Of a DNA stretch of 64,000 nucleotides, positions 45,120-56,321 are shown one piece after another. This DNA comes from Adenophora triphylla var. japonica (taxonomy: Eukaryota > Streptophyta > Magnoliopsida > Asterales > Campanulaceae). Numbering within the stretch: position 1 is the stretch's first letter; each line of letters opens with the position of its first letter. The position numbers and the translations under genes were made by a program. The DNA lies in contig JAFEMH010002596.1 in the NCBI GenBank assembly GCA_022495995.1, positions 1 to 64,000 of the forward strand, given 5' to 3'. The notes beneath the pieces are model-generated. The model did not search any database. It was not told the DNA's origin and saw only the letters and a list, made by a program, of their open reading frames with translations.

Positions 45120-47204
45120 TGCATGAGCCCAAAGCCCAAACACCTACCCTCCTTCACTGTGGAAGAAGAGGAAGACCTCAATCCCGCTCTTGGTCAACCC
45201 GACTACTCCAGGATGCCACCACCGGCCTCCCACGGTACTACCACCAGAGCCCATGCTCCTCGATCTCTCGGGTCAGCCGGCTCCACAACCGCAGACCACT
45301 TGGATCCACGCGTGCTCGATGGGACGAGCCGCCCGCAATGCCTCGGTGGAGACAAAGTCGATGCACGAAATGCCTTCCCATGGTTGGGGATACCCCGGAA
45401 TGCCACAGCAAATTGGGATCCCGCCTAAGTTTGGGACCAATCAATCTGGACTTTCGCAGCAACGGTTTGGAATGCCACCACAGTTTGGTTCGGGGCAACA
45501 GTCAGGAGCCCCTCCTCAGAATGATGCTAGCTCAGCTGCTCCTCACACAGCTTTCGCAAACCCATTTCTCACTCAGGGTTCAATGGGTTACCAAGCCCCC
45601 ATCCCAGTTTCATCAGAATCACCAGACCACGGTATCCTCTCGGTTATGCATCCTCGCCACAACCAGCCATGCAATTCAACAACCAGGGACAGTAGCCCAC
45701 ACTTAAGCCTACTTATGGGCCTCACTCCGGAAATCCAAGCCATCTGGCTACCTCAGATCTGCCTCCATCTTCTCTGTCGATTGGAAGCCAACAGCAAGTC
45801 GCTGGGTTCTATCCCTTTGCCCAAGCTCCTACCTACACTCCCCAGGGTAATTTGGGCCAAGGACAGGTTTTCACCTATGCTTCGGGATATGGTATTCCTT
45901 CCACCAATGCACCACCAACAGCTAGTCCTCTTCCCGGCTCAAATATCGGCTCAGGCATTCCCGCTCCACCTTTGGATCCCCAATTGGCTTGGTTTATGGA
46001 GCAACACAAGGAAATGAAAGCGCAGATCGCTGAATTGACCGTCAAAAGGAATCTTGCTCTTCGGCCTACGGTATCCCGACTCAATTGTACCCCTGCCTCA
46101 CAAGTTTGTGATGCCCAATCTCTAACTGTTTGATGTAATTGCGTGCCCTAAAACTCACTTGGACACCTACACTTTGGCAATAAAAGCTAAGGGATGCACA
46201 AACCAGCGGTTGGCGACTACTTGAGTCTCTCTTTGAAGTCGAGGGCTTTGAAATGGTTTTTCCGATTGCGGCACGAAGCTAGGGCTACTTGGGAACAGAT
46301 TACCAGTACTTTCACGAGATAAGTATAAAGCCAACTTGGAATGGGAAACAAACGAGTTGACTGCAGACAACGGTGCGGCGCCACGATGAGAATATTGGGG
46401 ATTTCTATAGAAGGTGGAACCTGAAGCTTAGTGAAATGGCCATTCCTCCCTCTCGACGAAGAGCGGTTAGACATCTTCCAGTCATGCTTGAAGTCGCATT
46501 TGAGATCTTCCCTCAGCCACTTCCCCTACGCCGACTTGCGTGCAATGGTTTATTCCGGGCTAAGTTTGAAAAGGCTTACAATCGGCCAGCTGCTGCACTC
46601 GCTTACGTATACCGGGTTTCTTCCACCTCCAACACGGCTCTGCCCAACCAAAAGGTAAAGAAGTGATTAGCTATACAGACGGGATCTGAACAATGCCACT
46701 TCCTTTGTTCCCAAGAAACCTGATGCATCCAGATCCCGGCTCCAAGACTTGAGAAACTTTGGGATGCCTTTGAGTGATATCTTCAGAGGTTTGGTGAGAG
46801 AAGGTTTGCTCCGGCCTTTGGAAAATTATCGGCCCTAGAAACCCCAATGCTCCTTTGGATACCTCCAAGCATTGTGCCTTTCATCGCACCATGGGCACCT
46901 GACAGATGATTGTGTCCCCCTGAAAAAGGCAATCCAAAGTTTGATTGAACAAGGAAGGTTAGAGGTGCCTGAAGGGCCCAATACTATCAGTAACCCATTC
47001 CCTAGAAACAACAACCCGAATGTCAACATGGTCGAGTTTGGTGATTCAAGAATTGTGGGCATAATGGAATTTGACTCACCCCTTTGTAAGGTCGGTGGAC
47101 CGACCATCGCAGATGATGAAAATGGTTGGATTAAGCAAGAGATTGCCAAAGAAATCCTAATGGAAAGATCTGCAATAGCCCCCATCTCCAGCGTCGAAGA
47201 GTAG
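45120..47204 (+). pseudogene. Element III gag, decayed
   Basis: Three successive frames carry a Pro/Gln/Gly-rich N-terminus (FGMPPQFGSGQQSG, IPAPPLDPQLAWFMEQHKEM) with PKTHLDTYTLAIKAKGC near 46150, then EYWG-type gag core pieces (DENIGDFYRRWNLKLSEMA near 46380). A zinc-knuckle-like HCAFHRTMGHLTDDC lies near 46870 after a one-base slip, followed by LKKAIQSLIEQGRLEVP. The stop is at 47204. Gag would package RNA. At least three frameshifts occur. Confidence 0.76.
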
Positions 47205-50200
47205 ATGCATGATCCAACAACAAAGAACGGCTAGACTAGGGGCTACCTATCTTTAAAATAGTCTTTTAAGTCAACCTTCGTAGGTTCTAGTACTTTTCTT
47301 TCACCTAAGTCCTTCCTGGACATTTGTCGTTGTAGTCCATTTTGGACATAGTAGTTAAATGTCTAACTTTTAATATAAGTCTTTTTTCTTTTCTTGCTAG
47401 ACTCGAGACATCACTTGCACACCCACGTTACACTCAATTGAAATGGTTTTATCCTAGATGATCACTTGTGCTGCTCAACCACTAATTCTGTGAAATGATT
47501 AATATTTAAATTAATCGGAGTGAGAAAAGCAATTGATATCCTTCCCAAATTGGGGCTTACCAACTCCCCATCTTGCATCTCATATGCTCACATCCCTTTC
47601 ATCATCATCCTCTCGTTGCTCGATGAATTTGCAGGGATCTTTTCTCATTTAAAGCTTAAGCAAGCAATGAAGACTTAATTTCGTTTAGGTCATCCGGTAA
47701 GGATTGCGGTTGAAGCCTTTCACCCATAGGAAAGCCATTACCTCACCCTCACTAAACACTACCCTTTCATTTCAAGATCGGCATGTTTTGAAACCCGGTT
47801 TAGCCATTATTTTTGCTCCTTACTGAGAAAAGTCCAAGCAAGCCCAAGAAGTTAACTTCGAGAGTCGGCGATGCGCAAAATATCTCAAGCCATGAAGGAA
47901 GGACAAAGATAATCCTCAACTCCTCAGGAAGCTTTCCAAGTCAAAAAAAAAAAAGAAAAAGAAAAAGATCTCAAGCAAAAGAAGCTTCAAAAAAAAAGAA
48001 AAAAAAGAAGGACTGTCGATCCTCACAATTCAGTAAAAGTCCCCGACTCCTCAAGAAGCTCTCCAATGATAAAAAAGGAGCCTGAATTCTCGAAGATTCG
48101 CAAAAGCTCTCGATAGCTTGGACTCCCTCTCACCATTTCCTTAACCAATCCCAAGCCATCCTCTCGCTTTTAGAGGATATCCCCGTTACCATTATCCTCG
48201 CCTTTGGCCAAAATCAAAATTTGACCTCTCATTCTTAGAGGCAATCAATCTTTCCCGCCATAGATTTCCCAAACACATCCCTACAAGCCAACCTCTCATT
48301 TTTAGAGGTTCACAAGAAAGGCCCACCGACCTCTCACTTTAAGAGGTCATAACTTCCAAAATTACCCGATGGCCGATCGAAGCCCTAAACCCACCGCAAT
48401 TCCTATCGGATAGCAATTTCATCATAATATCTTTAAGATCTAAATCAAATTAACGCTTCATTGCTTGCTTAAATTGGAATATAATCCATCTTGGTTCAAA
48501 ATCATCAATCAAAGATTGTGCAAATTCAAATCTGATGTGAGCATAATTCATTTCTACTCCACAAACACTTGCCGTGGATGTCCCACTGGGGCTTCGCATC
48601 CGTGTCTTTCATGGACACTCTAAGGGGATATGTTATTCAATCCTCCAAATCCTCAAAATCCCCAAAGGTCCTCAGATCCTCGAATTTCAACATTCGTTCT
48701 CTTTTCATTCGGGATAGGCCCGAACTACGGCGACCTGAGCTCTTCATAATGGAGGGAACGTAGGCAACCGTAAATGGTCCTACGAAATCACAAACAAATC
48801 TCAAAAAAAATAAAATCCGGTCTCATCAAGGATCGTCCCTATACACTCTCCGTTCTTCCGAGCTTGATTCTCGATATCAGCTGATTTTCTCCTCGTGATT
48901 AATCAAAATATTTGTTCATATCAGATTTAGGAGTTGAATAACCCGAACATTAACAAAGGGTTTTAAGCAGCCTTGTGATCATCATAAATAAGACAAGTTT
49001 TCAAGTGTCTTGACAAGTCTTCTCTCTCTCCATCATAGGGAAATGAGCCAAACACTGTCTTTCTGTCAGCAGGGGCTTCCATACACTTTTCCACACCTTG
49101 TGATGCTTATACTCTCTCAAAAGAGTCAAACCTAAAGCGAGAGTGTCATACACAAATTCGGGAGACATTCCCACCTTTCAAAAGATATGCCCCTGCACGT
49201 AAACATTTCTGAGTCTTGTCCAAGTGACTCGGTTGACTAAGGTCTGAAAAGATGGGTGCCTCCTCTCGTAAGACTACTCTGAATTTCTTCACGCCGGGGC
49301 TTGCTAAGCGGTTCTCCTGTGTTCTCCCGTATCGCCTCTTCAAGCTGGGGCTTCTATAGTCATCTTTGGGTCCATATTGGGTTTTTCACTATGAGATAGA
49401 TTCGATCATTGTCAGATTATTTTCAGGATTGCTTTGCATTACCAATCAGATTGGGACTCTGCTAATGACAATGAGGTTATAAGATTGGGGCTTTGCCAAG
49501 TGGCTTCTTCAAAATCTGGACTTTGCCTACTCAGTTCTTCGGGCCAGAGGCTTTGCCAAAGAATGGGATCTTTCCTCGCTTTAATAGGATCCGGGGCTTT
49601 GTCGGTTTGGTCCTTTGGATCTCGAATTTTATCAAGTCACAAGAAAGGTCTAGTCACATCAACAACTAGATTTTCAGCTTGAACTTGGTACATAGCGGCT
49701 TCCTGTAGCATCGGGATTTAAGATCTGGGTTTCTCCCTGCAGTAGCAATTTCATCAAATCATTCTCCGAACAAGGTTTCGGCCGAGGTCACAGCTCACCC
49801 AAATGAAAGAAGCTTCACTCATATCAACGTGCCCTAGAGCCTGTCAGCATCAGCTTCAAATGACCAAGATTGAGAGAGAAAATTCCAATCAAGACCCAGG
49901 ATCCGAATCCAATCTCATCAAAATTGAGGTCCATGTGATACTGTTAACAAAACCTCATCAACAACCGCTGTTTAAATCGCGATCGAGGGCTCTCACCACT
50001 TGCTCAAAATCTGTTCCAAAGAGTTTCTAGACACATACATCCCAATGCATCCCCTCTCATCACCATGCATCCCCACAAAAATCTCCCAAGGGCTCATGTA
50101 GCATGCACAAAACTTGAATCAATAGGAAAAATCCTAAGTGATTGAAGATCATAAATCATAATTTCCCTGCCAAAAGCTTAGGCTAGGTGCATCTTTGAAA

Positions 50201-50489
50201 GCAAATAAATGCATCATCTCGCGAACATACGCAGTGATACTCTCACAATCATTTTTGGTTCTATGCATGCATCTGTCATCATGAATGTCATATATGCATC
50301 TTCCTCTCCACTAACCAATGCAGGAATTCAAACGTGAAAGACCATCTTCCTTCGCCATTGAGACTTACCCTCAACAAGGGAGATATTTACCAAAGCTCAA
50401 AATCAATGGTTTCAACAAAATTGCAAGAAATCAAATCCCCCTTTTCGGCAAGAGATGATTCCGGGCAAAACATGTGCAGACCACCTCCA
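47205..50489 (+). other. Element III post-gag non-coding region
   Basis: No gene is seen. It contains an A/G-rich run near 47945-48010, four CCTCT...AGAGG hairpins (48158-48348), a GAACTACG-type motif at 48719-48769, and a degenerate GGGGCTTTGCC-like series from 49070 to 49640. Confidence 0.55.
48158..48348 (+). repeat. Four spaced CCTCT / AGAGG hairpins
   Basis: Hairpins at 48158-48178, 48225-48241, 48290-48310 and 48328-48348 share the 5-bp core CCTCT / AGAGG and a 7-nt loop starting with C. In three the stem is 7 bp, with outer bases AT/AT, AA/TT and GA/TC, so the outer pairs vary but remain complementary. Confidence 0.75.
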
Positions 50490-50790
50490 GTGTCTACAAA
50501 TCGGTCAGGGACGCCAAGTTCTCAAGTACAGTTCGGTCAGGGACGCCAAGTTCTCAAATACAGTACGGACAGAGACGCCAAGTTCTCAAGTACAGTTCGG
50601 TCAGGGACGCCAAGTTCTCAAATACAGTACGGACAGAGATGCCAAGTTCTCAAATACAGTTCGGTCAGAGATGCCAAGTTCTCAAATACAGTACGGTCAG
50701 GGACGCCAAGTTCTCAAATACAGTACGGACAGAGACGCCAAGTTCTCAAATGAAAATTGGTCAGATACACCAAGTTCTCAAAAGCAAGAA
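50490..50790 (+). repeat. Element III tandem array (33-bp unit)
   Basis: About nine units of CGGTCAGGGACGCCAAG followed by TTCTCAAGTACAGTT-type sequence, alternating with CGGACAGAGACGCC variants. Long frames here are artefacts of the repeat. Confidence 0.88.
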
Positions 50791-51039
50791 GTCCCAATGT
50801 GAAGACAAGCTCAACAACTTCTACAAGGTTGACGATCACCAGCAAGATGCAGACTCAACCAAACTCCCCCCTTCAGGTCAAAATGCCTCCAAAGACAGCA
50901 AATCGTCAGCAGAAACCGCAACCCAACAACTCTTCATCAACATCAGCCATAGCCTCAGTCCTTCCGGCAGCTACAAGTAAGCACAGCACAGGTACGAAAG
51001 CATATCTTAGTCAACTACTTTTCTAAAAGAACATTATCA

Positions 51040-51170
51040 TCAAATCTTAGGGTGACTTCCCAAAAATAGTCAAGTCTTAGGGCGACTTCCCAAAAAATAG
51101 TCAAATCTTAGGGCGACTTCCCAAAAAACAGTCAAACCTCGGGTGACTCCCAAATACCGTCAAACCATCA
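51040..51170 (+). repeat. Element III tandem array (~31-bp unit)
   Basis: Four units of TCAAATCTTAGGGCGACTTC followed by CCAAAAAATAG, the last degraded. It resembles the GGTGACTCCCAAAGAAAAA array of Element II (59688). Confidence 0.82.
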
Positions 51171-51194
51171 AAGACCATCCCCAGCAGTTTTCGA

Positions 51195-51787
51195 ACTACG
51201 AAAGGGCTTGATTCCCACTAGGGATACATAGGTAGCCTATCTTTAGGTCCAGCCCCTCAACCAAAACGGTCACCCTCTCCTTCGGCAGCAGACAAAGTCC
51301 ACCGAAAGGCCATTTCAAATCAAGGTTCGAGGCACCTAAAACGCCATCTTCAAGGTTCGAGGCACCTAAAACGCCATCATCAAGGTTCGAGGCACCTAAA
51401 ACGCCATCATCAAGGTTCGAGGCACCTAAAACGCCATCATCTCTAGGGTCAAAGACCCGAACTACGACTGGCTTGATTCCTCTTAAGGATACGTAGGTAG
51501 CCTATCATTAGGTTCAGCCATCCGACCGAAAATGGTCATTCCTATCCTCAGCAAGAGCGGATAGCCATCAGACCAAAAATGGTCATTCCTATCCCCAGCA
51601 GAGCGGATATACAATTCCAGCCATCCGACCAAAAATGGTCATCTCTTATCCCCAGCAGAGTTTTCTTTCCAGCAACCGCCTGCAGAACTCGCTCATCAGG
51701 TTCGAGGCACCTAAAACGCCATCATCTCTAGGGTCAAAGACCCGAACTACGACTGGCTTGATTCCCCAATTGGGATACGTAGGTAGC
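51195..51787 (+). repeat. Three GAACTACG...ACGTAGG motifs, Element III
   Basis: Copies at about 51195-51240, 51471-51513 and 51745-51787. Each has CTACG and CGTAG (or CATAG) arms around TTGATTCC and GGAT. Flanking AACCAAAA and GGTCATTCCT repeats lie nearby. Confidence 0.65.
51318..51450 (+). repeat. Element III tandem array (30-bp unit)
   Basis: Four units of TTCGAGGCACCTAAAACGCC followed by ATCATCAAGG. A further copy lies at about 51698. Confidence 0.85.
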
Positions 51788-51861
51788 CTATTAAATAGGT
51801 TCAGCCACTCGATCACTTGATCATCCTGTCAAATTTGGAGCCTTACTCTTATCGACGACCC

Positions 51862-51896
51862 CGCTTCCTTCGAAAGCGCCGTCGCCGAGGGGCTAC
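51862..51896 (+). promoter_or_regulatory. Pre-LTR stem-loop and polypurine tract, Element III
   Basis: CGCTT / AAGCG with a 7-nt loop at 51862-51878, preceded by ATCGACGACC, then CCGAGGGGCTAC before the LTR. The spacer is 18 nt. Confidence 0.68.
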
Positions 51897-53550
51897 TGTA
51901 AGTGCTCCAATTTGAGTTGTTAGCATTTTCGTTAGAAAATTAACGAAAGTTTTAACATTCCTAACATTTCTAACATTTCTAACCAACCAAGGGTAGATTA
52001 GGGTTTTCCATTTAAAGATAAACCAAGGAAAGAATCTCAAAAAGCAAAAGAAATTGGAAAAATCCGAATTGGGCAAGTTGAAAAACATAAACTGCTGGAT
52101 TTTTGAATTTTATTCTTCTGTCCAAAGCCTGGAGCCGCATTTAATGAACAAGCACGTTTACAACCCAATCCGCGCGGACATGTTTGACATTTCCAGAGGC
52201 CTATAAATTAAACCCTCCTCTCTCGGTTTACACAACACAATTGGCTCATAGAAGGCCGTATTACGGCGAAAATAGGGAGAAAACAGTGGGAATTCACTAG
52301 AATTGCCACCATTTTCTCTTCAATCTTTCCCAAACCCCACTCACTCAAAATACTTTCAAAACACTCTCATACATATTCTCATACATACACCAATCCAAGC
52401 TCAAATCACCCCTTAGGAGGAGGATTAGAGAGAAAACATAGAGGACTTAAGTGTTATCTACTTGTTTTCTCTTTGACCAACTCTATCATCAAACCCTAAA
52501 CACATTCAAGCCTTGAATCCACCCAAACACAAATCCAAACACCAAATATTTATACTCCTCAAGTCAAACACCAAATCTTGATACTCCTCAAGTCAAATTC
52601 CAAGCCTAGGAAGATAGGGTGTCACCATTGGTAAAGCCCTCCTTCTCTAAACCCTAAAACTCCCTTTTAACTTCTTGTTCATCTTGTTCTCCTTACTTTG
52701 ATTTACTTTATGTCTAGTTTAACTTAAATCTTGACCTAAGATGGTCATCTTGAAGTTCTTCTTCATGAATGACCATCTCAAATGGTCCACATTTTTAATC
52801 TCTAGTTGATTTTTCTCTTTAATTTCATCTCTACAAAATTCCCCTTCCCAAGCAAATGAAATGCTTAAGTCCTAATGTACCCCAAGGATGGTTTGATATA
52901 GTAGATCACCAATAAAATGTCTAGTGACTACTAATCAAAACCTAGGGAAATGGGGACAAGCATGGATGCAAAACCCCCTTTAAAATCACATTTTCCTTCT
53001 TGAGAAGTTGCTGTCCAGTAGCAATTTTCTAAGACCTCAGTCCATTTTCTAAATTTTTGGACACAGATAAACTTGGAATTTGGTATTGACTACAAAATAC
53101 TTTTTGTAGACAACATCCAGAGATTTCCAGAAATATTTTTACTTTATTTTTTCCATGAGTAAAAATCCCTTTTTCAAATTTTCCTTTAAACGGTCAGTTC
53201 ATCAGTCTCTGGAAGTCCAGATTTCACATCTGAGATTTCCAGAAGGTTTTGGGTCCTCAAATCTTCTCCAAAATGGAAAATTCTTTCATAGAAATCTTAT
53301 TTGAGGTGTCTGAAACAACTTTTATTCTCTGAGTTTTCTCATATTATGAAGTTTTGAAGCCCTTAAATCCATTTCAAAGTCAAGTGTCCACTGCCTTTTT
53401 CATTCTGGCAGAAATGGTTTCCAACTTCCAAAAATCTTTTGAGTACCAAAACTCAACCCAAAAATCACACCAAAAATCATGGGATCTGTCCAAAGTCTAA
53501 TAAAAAATTCCCAATTTTTACTTTCCTCAGTTTCAACTTATTTTGGCCAA

Positions 53551-53591
<41 letters not shown>

Positions 53592-53775
53592 AATGGTTTT
53601 TAGCTTGGAAGACTCGTTTTACGAGGCATTCCGGGTGCACACTAACGTCCTTCCCGGCGTGTAACGTGACCTCCGAACCCAAATCTCTTATTTCGGGCAT
53701 TTTTCAAAGTTTTGGCCCTTAAAACAAAAATGGCATGGCGACTCCGTTTGATTTTCAAAAATCGGGTACATCACA
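51897..53775 (+). repeat. Element III 3' LTR
   Basis: 1879 bp. The (CA)n run is longer here (about 53556-53587). Otherwise it closely matches the 5' LTR. Confidence 0.92.
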
Positions 53776-53780
53776 GATGG

Positions 53781-54179
53781 ATGCCGTTTTGCTCATCGAG
53801 TTAGAGATACCCTCTCTTCGGGTTCTGCTTGAAAATGAAGTCAACGAGATAGACTGGCTTCAAAGTCGACATGACGAGTAAGCTCTTCTAGACGAGCGAA
53901 GGCTTAAGGCGATGGAACACATCCGGGCCTATCAGAAGCGCATGGCTAGGGCCTTTGACAAGAAGGTACATCCCCGCGACATTAAAGTGGGTGACTTGGT
54001 CCTAAAAGAAAAGCCGCAGAATCAATTCAGTCCTTTGGGCAAGTGGGCGCCAATCTAGGTGGGCCCGTATTTGGTAAAAGAGATCTTCTCTGGCGGAGCA
54101 ATGAAGTTGACAGATTTGGATGGTAACCCCTTCATGCACCCGATGAACGGCGACAAACTACACCGCTATTACGTCTAAA
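53781..54179 (+). pseudogene. Element II integrase C-terminal part
   Basis: After the GATGG duplication the frame continues: AVLLIELEIPSLRVLLENE, then LDERRLKAMEHIRAYQKRMA, KVHPRDIKVGDLVL, WAPI with TAG for Trp, VGPYLVKEIFSGGAM and NGDKLHRYYV followed by TAA. A CAA-to-TAA stop lies near 53879. The C-terminal SH3-like GPY region is evident. Confidence 0.87.
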
Positions 54180-54700
54180 TCGAGTCTTCCCCTCTATAAA
54201 AAAAAAGAGAAGAAAAATAAAAAAAAAGAGAGAAAGAGAAAAACAAAAGCGCGAAAATAGTGTACCCAGACGAGACTGAAAACCTCTCAAAAGGCAGTCC
54301 GTGCAAAACAAAGGGCGCGCTCGGTGCTAAAAAATATACCCAACTAGGCCGAAAACCCTAAAAACGGGCGGTCTAGGTAAAAAACAGGGTTGCACCACTT
54401 GTCCCCCTTCTATCTATCCTTTTCTTAAACACAAAGTTAATTGGGTCAAACTACGGAGACCTGAGCCCCTCAGTCCATTCTGTAAAAGGGGAACGTAGGC
54501 AGCCGTTCGCGGTTCGGTCTAAAAATCATAAAAATCACCAAATCCTGTCAACAGTTGTATTCGTGATTACCAAAATGTGTCTTGATTAAGTTCTGAAGTA
54601 ATTTCAACTTTCATCACATTAATACACTCATTGATGAGTTCAAGCACGGTCTACTCTCGGCTCATTAACATTAGCAGAAATAATATCTTTTAAAAAGTAC
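54180..54700 (+). other. Element II post-integrase non-coding region with hairpins
   Basis: An A/G-rich stretch (54195-54245) is followed by two hairpins (54270-54302 and 54344-54376) with CTAG-type or ACTG / CAGT stems and CCC/GGG or CCT/AGG inner pairs, and by a GAACTACG-like motif at 54447-54503. No gene is seen. Confidence 0.6.
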
Positions 54701-54829
54701 ATCTAGATTGTCTGTGTCGGCAATAAGGGATACAATGACCAGTTACCTAATCCTAGTCACTCGTTCCCACTCCCGAACTAGCATTCTTCTTCTTCCTCTT
54801 CCTCGGTCCTCGGGAGGTCTTTGGCTTAG

Positions 54830-56321
54830 CTATCCCAAACGGGTTAAATGCTCCCGTCGTCCCGGCTCAGGAATAATACGAGTCGGTGAGTCAACCAATC
54901 CGGCAGCTCTCAGCGCCGCTTGGGCAGCCCTCTCCTCTCTCAAAGCTGTCCTCCGAGCCATAACCTCAGGGTCATCCCTCATCTTGGCCCTCCTCTCATC
55001 CAGTCTCTCAAAATCTGCTGTCGGATCGCGGTCACGTTGTCTGGGTCAGTCAGCGCCTCAGCATAACGTAACCCTCGGCTAGTTTGGTCTCCTCCTCGAA
55101 TCCCTCGGAAATATGCCTCAATGAAGTGTTGGACTGGTCCCATCTGTTCCCCATACCAAATGAGATATAGGGTGGATAAATATGTGATCCCCCGGGTCTT
55201 CCGTATCAGTGTGTGAGCGGGAAAAGCTGCTCCCGAAAAGGCCCTGACAAAGAATCTGAGAGTCCGGACAACAGTCATGTCAAGAGGAACGGTATCCCGA
55301 GCCATCTGCTCTCTGAACCCATCAATAGCCTGCTGTGGGTATCCATACTGCCTCTGAACAAGCAAGGGGATGCTAAATGATGAGAAGTGTAATCCCGGCA
55401 ACCTCACGACAGCAGAGTCATCCTTCCCGCCACTCATGGTCTCAAGCCTCCATCCGGGAACCCAGTACTGGATATCAGTGGTAGTATACCTGGCCAATCG
55501 CCTCTTCCAGCTCTCCTGTGAAACCTCCGGAGCCACTCGCCTCTGCTGCATAACCCAGGATGCTGCGGTCTGCCCTGCGGGTAATGGAGAGATAAGTCTC
55601 AACCGCTCAAAAAGCCACAATGATAAGAGACTGGGGCTGCCACGCCCCATGTGCCATGACCCTCCAGCCAGTCGGTCCATCCCATGATAAGTCTCTGCCA
55701 GCAAAATGGGAACTATGTCTCTCTCTCCCTGCCCGGGTCGGATCTCAGTCAATGTGGTACCTCAAAGACCCCGCATCTGCCTAACAACTCCTAGCAGTAA
55801 ACCGGAGCATACCCCGTCATACTCACAAAAGCAGTATAGGGAGATCATAATCAGCATGAAGATATCCATGGCCGTGGATAAATCAAAAAGATCCGGATGC
55901 GATACAGCCAATCGGGCTATCTGGGCGAGGTCAACGAAAGACAGATCGAGAATCAGATCAGATACCTGCTCCGTGTGAAATCCCAAGAATCGGCTAACTG
56001 TTCAGTCAAGGGTCGTGGATCTCGTGGGAAGACCGCATCTCTGAGCTCAGCTCCCCCGGTCAGCACACGGAACTCTTCAATGGTGGGTGTAAAGTCATTA
56101 TATGAAAGGGTAAAGGCATGCCTCTCGCAGTCCCAGTATCTGGATGAGGCCCAGAGAAGATTCCAATCTACCGCCCACTCCTTTAATGCCCAGATGCATC
56201 TCAACCCATATCGTTGGTCGATAACCCTCCTATTGTTGCTACGATGATAGAGGGTTAGATCTATGAGATCGGAATAAAATTGACGTTCTTTGGTCTTAGA
56301 TCTGTCGTTATAATGTTCCAT
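54830..56321 (-). pseudogene. Antisense gene A: plant-mobile-domain/DUF7745-like protein
   Basis: On the minus strand, ATG at 56321 opens MEHYNDRSKTKERQFYSDL. WALKEWAVDWNLLWASSRYW follows, then FTLSYNDFTPTIEEFRVLTG, similar to the aromatic and TxxEE motifs of plant mobile-domain-like proteins. A frameshift near 55980, an in-frame TGA at about 55764 (CGA expected) and a second shift near 55015 separate the parts. The C-terminus is charged (PEVMARRTALREERAAQ), ending near 54830. No introns are evident. It resembles additional antisense ORFs known from Tat-lineage elements. The molecular function is unknown. Confidence 0.62.

Larger units (their letters stand above)
41966..53775 (+). mobile_element. 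Element III: non-autonomous Tat-type LTR retrotransposon
   Basis: LTRs 41966-43829 (1864 bp) and 51897-53775 (1879 bp), target duplication GATGG (41961-41965 and 53776-53780). The internal region (43830-51896) has a primer site, leader, decayed gag and long non-coding 3' region with several tandem arrays. No polymerase was seen. The LTRs are very similar by eye, so the insertion is young. It sits in the same orientation as its host, Element II. Confidence 0.92.

Noticed and set aside
45116..45706. Alternative frame in the Element III gag region
   Set aside because: The Pro/Gln-rich gag reading continues better in the overlapping frame starting 45190; this one is a frameshift shadow.
50334..50980. 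Long overlapping plus-strand frames
   Set aside because: They are translations of the 33-bp tandem array; the unit length divisible by three keeps frames open.
54708..55082. Plus-strand frame of 124 codons
   Set aside because: Shadow of antisense gene A, whose minus-strand reading has clear motifs.
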